Made by a program: the position numbers and the translations under genes | Assembly (NCBI GenBank): GCA_026770585.1 | Contig: MU646605.1 | Coordinates: forward strand, 88,410-113,329 | DNA: 24,920 nt | Source: Baffinella frigidus | Taxonomy: Eukaryota; Cryptophyceae; Cryptomonadales; Baffinellaceae | Reading direction: 5' to 3' | Shown: positions 9,101 to 16,041 of the stretch, one piece after another | Layout: the number at the start of each line of letters is the position of its first letter | Position numbering within the stretch: the stretch's first letter is position 1 | Notes under the pieces: generated by a model | What the model saw: the letters and a program-made list of their open reading frames with translations, nothing else | What the model was told of the DNA's origin: nothing | Databases searched by the model: none

Positions 9101-12100
9101 GCACGCCGCAGTCGACGGAGCAGCGGTCGGGAGGATACCAGGGGTGGGTGGCTACATGCAGGCGAGAGGCTCTGTGGTTGCACACGTCCACGTTGGGCCT
9201 CTCTAGGCGGGCTGATCGGTTCCGACCACCAGCAACCCGCTGCAGCTTATATCCGGATCGGGTACTGTAGTAATTTTCTGCTAAACCGAAGAAATCTCTT
9301 CGGTATCTCCCGTCAGCAATTCGAGGTCCCTAGGGTTTCCTACTGTAGGGCCATAGGAAAGATTGTTTTGCCAATAAAATACCCGAATCCTTGCGAGTAC
9401 CCGGTATAAGCTGCTACGGGTTGCTGGTGGGAGGCGGGCACCGGGTGATCGCATACGCTGCGCCCTAAACGGTTGAGGGTTTAGGGTTTGGGGTGCGCAC
9501 ACTCGAAACCTTACACCCTACACCCAAAACTCCAAGAGGCCGCTCGCCGGGAGCTCACATGCGCTGCTGCCCCTCTAACCACACGTCCACAGGTAGGCAG
9601 GACCAATCACAGAGGTCGCGCAGAGGTTGCTCACATGCGCTGCTGCCCCTCTTACCACGCGTCGGCAGGTACGGTTGGAGCTGTCGGAGCTGCGCCGCAC
9701 GTTTTCCCTCGCCGCGCACACTGCTGCCCTCTCGTATGCCCCCCCCCCCCCCTTCCCTGTCTCGCCGTTTCTGTGGGTATGGATTCCAGTGTAGAGGGAT
9801 TGCAGTGCTGGGGAGTTCCAGTGTGGAAGAAGGAGGACTCAGCGAGGTACCCACTTCCCATTTTATCAATGAAGCCCGCTGATGCCAGCGGGTGAGATTG
9901 CTCAACACGTTTCAACGATCAGCCCGGGAGAGCTGACTCCCTATTTGGTCCCATCTAATCGAAACGTGAGACATCAGGTGTCTGGCGCTGACGCTGGATG
10001 GGACACGACTCGCGACCGCGTCCGAGAAAGGGACAATCCTCAGGGTCTTCGATACTCTCACCGGGAAACTCTTGCAGGTCGTGCCCCGAAAAACGCCCTA
10101 ACCCCTACGCGCTAAAACTGGGGCCCTGAGACCCTGCATCGATTGTGTTAAAAGCGACGTTGAGTTCCTACTCTCGCGACTTTCCAGCAGACCTACCACA
10201 CGGTTGACTACGAGGGTTTCGTCGACCCTGATTTCAAGGGGTAACGTGACCAAATTGCACCAGCACATCTTTTTCTAAGTTAATGGCAAGTTGACTTTTG
10301 ATGAAAGGTTCGTAGTTCACCGTGTGGCACGAGAATCCTGACGCACCGCCCTCTCATCTCTGCCCGTGCACCACACGTTTCGCCTCAACCCTTACTCCTC
10401 ACCTTCAAGCTTCACCGCAAAGCCTCTCCTCGATATCTCAAGGGACAGCACGGTTCATCCGGTGTATAACTCGACCCGGAACGCAGAGGGTGCGGGCAGG
10501 GAGAGACGGGGGTGCAGACGCGCGTTCTCCTTGGTGTGAGCACCTAGTCTAGGACGAGCCCGCATCCCGCCGTTAGATCGCTTCTACTCGGGTTAACCCT
10601 ATTACACCGACTGTACTCGGGGTAAAGAATATACACAGTTACATCGACTGTACTCGTGCCAAACTTTTTACTTACACGTCCAGGACGAGCCCGCCTCGCG
10701 CCGTTAATTCTATTCTACTCAGGGTGAACCCTATCAAGATGTGCTGACACGGAATGGTGGCGCAGGAGGTACGGCGCGGCGCGCAAGCAGCCGACATCTG
10801 CGGAATCGCCTTCTCCCCCACCTCCTCGCTCCTCTCGTGCGCCTCCGTGCGCGGCACCGTGCACATCTTCTCGCTCGCTGAGGCCGCGGCTGCCGCTCAG
10901 ACCAACGGGTGCGCCCCCCTTCTCCTTTGCTCCACTCGGGAACACCGTCTTCACCCGCCACACCACGGGTCCGGTGCACCGACCCCTTGGGAGGGGGGCT
11001 CGTGGCAGTGTAGGGAGAGAGGCGTCGAGTCAAGGGCATCGTTTGACGCCGATGCGAATGTTGGGGAGCAGGAAGGGGCAACATGCCGACTGCGAGAAGA
11101 AGGAACAGCCTTGACGTGTTGCTTTTTCTTCCCCCCTTGATCATTCTGGACCATAGCTTGGGCACACCGACGCCCCTGACGAGAGAGGTGACGTGCCTCC
11201 CTGGCAGGGAGGGGAGACACGACGACGTCTCTGGAGAGAAGAAGGAGCAGCATGCGGCGTCGAATTGCCGCTCGAGCCTCTCCTTCATGGGGAGTGTCGT
11301 TAACTACTTCAACTCCGAATGGTCTGAACCCTAAACCCCAAACCCTGCACCGTAAACTATAAACCCTCAACGTTTGGTCTCGCCCGCGTCGCGCCTATCC
11401 GCATTTTGCGTCCAGCACGCCACTTGTTAGGTACACGAGAGCGTGTGTGGTTCGTGTTTGGGCGAAGAGTGGTACTGTGTAGCTTCATGGCCAGCGTTGA
11501 TCCAAACCCTCAACACTGAACCCTCAACCCTACACCCTAAACACTCAACCCTAAACTTTTGGTCTCTCGCCCACGCCGCGCGTGTCCTCGGAAGCCTTCC
11601 ATGTGTTGTGCTGAGATGTGCTGCCAGCGGAGGGGGGTCACGTGTCTGCAACAAACCACAGTGTTAGACACACTCTCGTGTGCGTGGTTGTTGTCCCCGT
11701 GGTGCCTCTCCCTGGCAGAATGTGCTGACGAAGCGGTGCCTGTGACCAGGTCGTTCGCACGGTTCCGGCTGCCTCACGTGTCAGCGACACGTGCCCCCCC
11801 CCCCCGAGTTCATGTTCCCCGACACACTTTTTGAAAGCAGCGCTCGGTGGGCAGGTCGTTCGCGCGGTTCCGGCTGCCAGGGACAGCGCACGGCAACACC
11901 ATCTGCTCCTTCGCCTCCGATCCCAACACCATCCTCGTCGTCACCGCCTCTGGGTTATCACACTCCCTCTCACACTCTTCGCTCAGCCACACACACACGT
12001 GTGGTACCGTGACGAAAGGAAACTGGTCAGGCTCAGAAACAGGCGTAGTACCAGAAAAATGTCTGATTAGTCAAGAGTCGATGGCCTCTCCTCCGGATAC

Positions 12101-13968
12101 TCTTGATTCCCTCACACTTCCAGACGTGACTCCTGCAGGGAAAGCACCGGGTGTTCAGTACGTAGCACGACCGCGCAAAGGTCAGGTTCAGTTCAGGAAG
12201 AGGTGCAGACTCTGCCTCCCTCACTTCTTGCCACACACTCAACCTTTGGCCCAGTCGGGAAACTCATGGATCGAATCTAGAGCATTTGGCAATACGTAAT
12301 TCACCAGTGTAGTCGAATACGAGAGACGCTCTAGACCGAGAGAAGTTCGATCCCGAGGTTTGCGACCGATGGTGGCATGGCAGCAATGTCTCACTGAGCC
12401 TGGCTTGTCCGCGCAGGCAAGTGCACTCGTGTACCTTCAAGCCGGACGGGGCAGCGGGGCAGGTGCGCCACAGTCCTCCACCCTACCGTCTATGCATGCG
12501 TGCCTACACCCCTTACACGCGGTCCTTGTGAACCAGCGCTAGCTCAGACCTTGCGCGCGACACTAGCCCCAAAACACCCAAACAACAAACCATGGAAACC
12601 CTACCAAACGTTGGGCACCGTCAACGTGTGTTGCAGTGTCACCCCTGCCTGGCGCTTTTGCGCCAACGGCGGTTGTCGCATGTGTTGGCTACGCGAAAAG
12701 GATGAAACCCTACCAAACGTTGACACTAAACTGTCAACGGTTGCCATTGTGTCATTGATTTCGGGCCCAACAGATGTGAAATCCGCTCTCACCCGGTGCC
12801 CTGACGATTCGGCGCGGACTGGCGCCGGTCGAGTATTCATGGTTCACGGCTGAGGGTTGATAGTTGTCCTCAACGTTTGATGAGCAAGTAACATTCGGTG
12901 ACGGGCGCAGGAGTGCGAGGCAGGGGTATCATGCTCCTTCGTGCCTGAGAAACTCGACGCGGCCACCCAAGGTTTCCGGCTTTCCTCAACTCTAAATTAT
13001 AAACCCTAGACGCTAAACCTGAAACCTTCAACCTCAAACCCTAAACCTCAAACCCTAGACCCCAAACCCTAAACCCTAAACCCGAAACCCTAAACCCTAA
13101 ACCTTAAACCCTCGATCCCAAAACCTAAACCCTAAACCCTAAACCCNNNNNNNNNNNNNNNNNNNNNNNNNNNNNNNNNNNNNNNNNNNNNNNNNNNNNN
13201 NNNNNNNNNNNNNNNNNNNNNNNNNNNNNNNNNNNNCCCTAAACCCTAAACCCTAAACCCTAAACCCTAAACCCTAAACCTTAAACCTTAAACCCTAAAC
13301 CCTAAACCCTAAACCCTAAACCCTAAACCCTCAACACTGAACCCCACACCCCAAACCCTGAACTCTCCCTCCCTCCCTCCCTCCCTCCCTCCGGCCCAAT
13401 CTTGAAGAACCACACGTTGGGCTGGACCGTTGATTTGCAGGCTTGCCCTTGCACGCATGCACGCTCCCCTGCAAGAGGACGGACCCTAGGACGGGCCCGC
13501 CTCCGGCAGAGGGAAGTCAGGTTTGCAGACCTTAGACTCCGTGTGCTCTCCACGCCCACGCCCTTGACGACCTGTCGAGAGAGAGCAGCGGCGGGTCCAT
13601 GCACACCCTCTCTGCCATCCTCCAACCCTCACAGCCCGACCCTTGCCCCCCACACCACCCCACGCACAGCCGTGAACCACATTGTGACACACCTCTCTGC
13701 AGAGAGAAAAAAAAGGGCGTTTATATCACGGATCGAAACCAACACGGTCACGGTGTATTTCCCTCGCGCGTGCAGGGAGAAAAGTGTGTTTATTACGGAT
13801 CGAAACCAACATGGAATTCCCTTCCGTAAAGGTCTTGTAAGACTAGGACCTGACGCGCATGCCCTGTATGCAGGCGGGGCGGGAGGGGTGGACGGGGATG
13901 CGGCGGCGCTGGCCGCGCTGTTGATAGAGAAGGACGAGGGCGCCAGTGGGGAGGACGAGGCCGCATAG
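6122..13968 (+). CDS. ATG18: WIPI/ATG18 family PROPPIN (PI3P-binding WD-repeat autophagy protein)
   Basis: Exons: 6122-6271, 6687-6797, 7224-7289, 7894-8007, 8729-8797, 9669-9733, 9978-10077, 10766-10908, 11277-11321, 11855-11953, 12417-12462, 12911-12971, 13874-13968; about 387 residues, usual for the family. Phases match at every join. Family hallmarks in order are [53 protein letters not shown], a GLCALCP...VLACPG segment, [19 protein letters not shown], the phosphoinositide-binding RRG core at about residues 228-230 (EVRRG), [22 protein letters not shown] and a final blade with HSCTFKPDG. Known family role: PI3P-bound propellers acting at autophagosome and endosome membranes. The exact ATG18 paralogue is not settled. 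The exon 9 acceptor is chosen by phase (11250 would be out of phase). The last exon gives an acidic tail ([13 protein letters not shown]); alternatively exon 12 reads on to a stop at 13007-13009. It is divergent from the FAM184-like gene. Confidence 0.88.
6816..6962. mobile_element. Palindromic MITE-like element, family B
   Basis: Termini GCGGGACGACTCAATTTAAA and the complement of GCGGGGCGACTCAATTTAAA, plus an inner GCTATCTT pair. AT-richer than its surroundings and with no ORF. It sits 18 bp inside WIPI intron 2. Confidence 0.8.
8008..8090. repeat. CCCTAAA array starting at the intron donor
   Basis: WIPI intron 4 opens GTCTGAACCCTAAACCC and continues as degenerate heptamers. WIPI intron 9 starts with the same 16-17 bases at 11322. 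Confidence 0.85.
8320..8500 (+). repeat. Two decayed copies of WIPI exon 5 acceptor edge
   Basis: The true exon 5 edge is GGTGTCGCAG|GGGCTGTGCGCGCTGTG at 8719-8745. Related acceptor-plus-start sequences occur at 8331-8385 (TGTCGCAGTGGATGTGCGCT) and 8408-8450 (GGTGTCGCAGGGGACGAGTG). The first has an in-frame stop. Both are upstream of the real exon. Confidence 0.6.
8576..8699. mobile_element. Palindromic MITE-like element, family A copy 2
   Basis: Ends carry GAGTATTCATAATGAATACG in both orientations, the same as the element at 2912-3077. It lies in WIPI intron 4, 29 bp before exon 5. The two copies differ in the middle but share the ATTTNGGTGTATCT region. Confidence 0.8.
8800..9535. other. 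WIPI intron 5, no further exon recognised
   Basis: Contains poly-C tracts and, at 9470-9535, a TTTAGGG then CACCCTA mixed array. Open frames on both strands here show no family motif and interrupt the propeller alignment, which goes straight from exon 5 (8797) to exon 6 (9669). Confidence 0.5.
9540..9668 (+). repeat. Tandem duplication of WIPI exon 6 acceptor region
   Basis: CTCACATGCGCTGCTGCCCC occurs at 9554-9573 and again at 9628-9647. Each is followed by CACGYGTCSRCAG|GTA. The second leads into true exon 6 (9669) and the first into decayed sequence. Confidence 0.7.
10545..10740 (+). repeat. Tandem repeat upstream of WIPI exon 8
   Basis: The AGGACGAGCCCGC...CGCCGTTA...TCTACTCGGGTTAACCCTAT unit at 10551-10602 recurs at 10681-10733, with shorter ACTGTACTCG repeats in between. 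It ends about 30 bp before exon 8. Confidence 0.6.
11370..11700 (+). repeat. Diverged tandem duplication in WIPI intron 9
   Basis: TTGGTCTCGCCCRCGYCGCGC... through ...ACACGAGAGCGTGTGTGGTT (11373-11455) resembles TTTGGTCTCTCGCCCACGCC through ACACTCTCGTGTGCGTGGTT (11556-11690). CCCTAAA-like arrays precede each copy (11329-11372, 11505-11555). Confidence 0.5.
11740..11800 (+). repeat. Decayed copy of WIPI exon 10 acceptor edge
   Basis: AG|G TCG TTC GCA CGG TTC CGG CTG CC at 11748-11771 repeats the start of true exon 10 (11855: SFARFRLP), then breaks into a poly-C run. The true copy continues open into [14 protein letters not shown]. Confidence 0.75.
12595..12725 (+). repeat. Direct repeat GAAACCCTACCAAACGTTG
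   Basis: The 19-mer occurs at 12596-12614 and 12705-12723 in WIPI intron 11, about 109 bp apart. Confidence 0.7.
12985..13370. repeat. CCCTAAA telomere-like array with assembly gap
   Basis: Increasingly perfect CCCTAAA heptamers run up to a run of N and continue after it, then decay into CCCTCAACACTGAACC and a (TCCC)n tract ending about 13391. It is WIPI intron 12 if the last exon is at 13874. The array is flanked by unique sequence on both sides, so it is interstitial. Confidence 0.9.
13147..13236. other. 90-N assembly gap
   Basis: The N run lies inside the CCCTAAA array. The true array length is unknown. Confidence 0.98.
13703..13825 (+). repeat. Tandem repeat family H, two units
   Basis: AGAAAA..GTTTATNACGGATCGAAACCAACA is seen twice (about 13705-13745 and 13780-13815). 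The same sequence occurs inverted at 16622-16668 and 16916-16965 in the uL15m gene, so it is a dispersed family. Confidence 0.7.
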
Positions 13969-13974
13969 CGCCGT

Positions 13975-13976
<2 letters not shown>

Positions 13977-14034
<58 letters not shown>
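13977..14034. repeat. (CT)n microsatellite
   Basis: Nearly pure CT dinucleotide tract just after the proposed WIPI stop codon at 13966-13968. It may lie in the 3' UTR. Confidence 0.95.
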
Positions 14035-14037
<3 letters not shown>

Positions 14038-14086
14038 GTCGAGCATGTGAGCACGGCGCGCGACGCGTGTGCCTCCATTATCCCAG

Positions 14087-14174
14087 AAGTGGCGAGTAGG
14101 CTCATACGCCCTACGGTAGGGCCCTAGGACCTGCCTCGGGCGAGTCAGGGTGAATATTCGCCCGTCCGCCACTT
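14087..14174. mobile_element. MITE-like family E copy 1
   Basis: Ends are AAGTGGCGAGTAGG and CCGCCACTT (inverted). The core is CATACGCCCTACGGTAGGGC. Copies 2 and 3 are at 15896-15975 and 18138-18220. Confidence 0.7.
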
Positions 14175-14250
14175 GGGGGTTATGCGTGACTGGCATCAGG
14201 CACGCGGGGCCCCGGGCCTGCCAACTTCCCCCCTGCCCCGTACTCATAGG

Positions 14251-14375
14251 TACAGGGGTACCTCGTTCATAAGAAACGCCCACCCACCAACACTGTAGGA
14301 TCCCCACAGGGCCGGCATAGGCCTACGGTAGGGTCCTATGGGGTGGCGCTTTCTGGTGAGCGAGGTACCCCTGTA
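14251..14375. mobile_element. MITE-like family D copy 1
   Basis: Starts TACAGGGGTACCTCG and ends with the complement CGAGGTACCCCTGTA. The inner part carries AAGAAACGCC and a CCTACGGTAGGG core. No coding capacity. Confidence 0.85.
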
Positions 14376-14495
14376 CTTCGCTCTTTAGGAGCCCCCCCCT
14401 CCCTAGGACCACCGTAGGGCTATGAAAGGCTATTAGGATAACCATACGTTGGTCTTGGGGGGGGAGGGGCGGGGGCTCCTTATGAGCATACCCCT
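14376..14495. mobile_element. Diverged palindromic element related to family D
   Basis: CTCTTTAGGAGCCCCCCCCTCC near 14382 pairs with GGCGGGGGCTCCTTATGAG near 14466. It is abutted directly to copy D1. The termini lack the TACAGGGG end, so it is probably a degraded copy. Confidence 0.5.
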
Positions 14496-14572
14496 GATCG
14501 AACGTGTTTGCGGAGATGGCAGCGTGAGGTAGGCCGAGAGGCGTCACTCAACCTTGGGGAGGGGGATAGGTG

Positions 14573-14694
14573 TACAGGGGTTCCTCGCTCACAAGAAACC
14601 GCCCGCCCCCTAGGACCCTACAGTAGGCTATCCCTAGGGTCCTATGGTGGTCCTAGTGGGGGGGGCGGTTTCTTATGATCGAGGTACCCCTGTA
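14573..14694. mobile_element. MITE-like family D copy 2
   Basis: TACAGGGGTTCCTCGCTCAC and the matching right end CGAGGTACCCCTGTA flank a CCTAGGACCCTACAGTAGG core. Confidence 0.85.
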
Positions 14695-14784
14695 GTGCCT
14701 GGGCCTTGGGAATCGTGTGGAGCGGGTGGAGGCAATGGGAAATACCGTGTGGTGGGGCTGCAGGGGTACGCGAGGGCCCCGCCG

Positions 14785-15145
14785 GTTGTGTGTGTGTTAA
14801 TAAAGGCGTTCAAGGGAGTAGGAGGTTGGTCAAAGACTTGGGACGGCGCGTGCGAAGAGCTCTTCCCACAACGGAGAGTGGAGGGTTTCCCTGCACGTGC
14901 GGGTGCTAATGGCAGCACGAGGTTGGTTCCAGGCTTGGGACGGCACGTGTGAGAACCTCCCCAGGAATGGTGTGTGCCACGATGTATGCTCGCAGGTGTA
15001 CGCCCTTCTCGGGGCAGATTGGCCTTGGCGCAATCGACTCCACCCACACCGGAGAGTGCGGGGGTTCCATGCACGGACGCTGCACATTTCCCGTGTTTAC
15101 CGACTGCGTGTGTGTTAATAAAGGCGTTCAAGGGAGCAGGAGGTT
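14785..15145 (+). repeat. Direct duplication in the convergent intergenic region
   Basis: TGTGTTAATAAAGGCGTTCA occurs at 14792 and 15111, each followed by GGAGxAGGAGGTTGG. CGGAGAGTG.GGG.TTCC.TGCACG is also repeated (14873, 15050). No coding homology was recognised. Confidence 0.65.
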
Positions 15146-15156
15146 GGCTGGAGGCT

Positions 15157-15277
15157 TACAGGGGTACCTCGCTCATAAGAAACCGTCCCCCCCCTGGGAC
15201 CTCCATAGGGCCCTAGGCATAGCCCTACTGTAGGGTCCTAGGGGGGCCCAGTTTCTTATGAGCGAGGTACCCCTGTA
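15157..15277. mobile_element. MITE-like family D copy 3
   Basis: Intact TACAGGGGTACCTCGCTCAT terminus and its complement at the right end, with a CCCTACTGTAGGG core. Confidence 0.9.
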
Positions 15278-15542
15278 GGCCGGCACGTGTCAGGACCTCC
15301 TCGGGAAGCGCTACTGTAGGAGCCTTTTGGCATGCCGCGCAATTCCTGGAGCGAATGCATGCCTGACGCGCCTTTGATCAGCAACCCCAACCACCCCGGA
15401 GATACCTTTGCCGTGTTTACCGACTGCGAGGCACACACGTTGCAACGCGCGCAACCACTCGCAGCACACGACCCTACAGCCGTACGTGTGCGCACGCGGC
15501 GGGCGACCAGGGTCCTGTGCAGCCCTGCGGAGTGACCCCACG

Positions 15543-15663
15543 TACAGGGGTACCTCGCTCATAAGAAACCGCGCCCCCCTAGGACCCTACAGTAGGCCTA
15601 TGCCTAGGGCCCTATGGTGATCCTAGGGGGGGGGGCGTTTCTTATGAGCGAGGTACCCCTGTA
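15543..15663. mobile_element. MITE-like family D copy 4
   Basis: Terminal TACAGGGGTACCTCGCTCAT and its exact complement. The inner palindrome is CCTAGGACCCTACAGTAGG. It is the most symmetrical copy here. Confidence 0.9.
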
Positions 15664-15895
15664 CAGTCGAGCTGATGACACGAGACGGACTCGTACTAGG
15701 TTTTCATATCCGAGCACCCAACCTTCCCTTTCCGCCATAGACCTATCTGACAAACACACAACCTATCCGATGTCGGTCTTTCACGGAATCTATCCGATGT
15801 CGATCACTCACGGGTGATGTCCCCTCGATCTGACGAACAAACGATCCATGTGACGAATGTCCACCTCTGAGATGAATATCTCTCCAGTGGCCAGT

Positions 15896-15975
15896 AGGCT
15901 CATACGCCCTACCGTAGGGCCCTAGGACCTGCCTGGGACCTCTTGGCGGTCAACTTTGACCGCCTGGCCACTTAA
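15896..15975. mobile_element. MITE-like family E copy 2
   Basis: AGTGGCCAGTAGGCTCATAC at left and CCTGGCCACTTAA at right. The right end is 20 bp beyond the uL15m stop codon, so it probably lies in its 3' UTR or polyadenylation region. Confidence 0.75.
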
Positions 15976-15995
15976 GGGATACTGAGGCGAACCCT

Positions 15996-16005
15996 CTAGG
16001 GAGGA

Positions 16006-16041
<36 letters not shown>

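Noticed and set aside
8703-9206. Plus-strand ORF including a GLCAAA string at about 8970
   Set aside because: It looked like the WIPI ...NPK-GLC join, but the exon at 8729-8797 matches far better (GLCALCP..VLACPG..KGQ) and is in phase on both sides.
13629-14307. Minus-strand ORFs with Arg-Glu repeats
   Set aside because: Translation of the (CT)n microsatellite; low complexity.
14644-15817. Small ORFs containing MSEVPLY or GTSLIRN
   Set aside because: These are readings of the family D palindrome ends, not genes.
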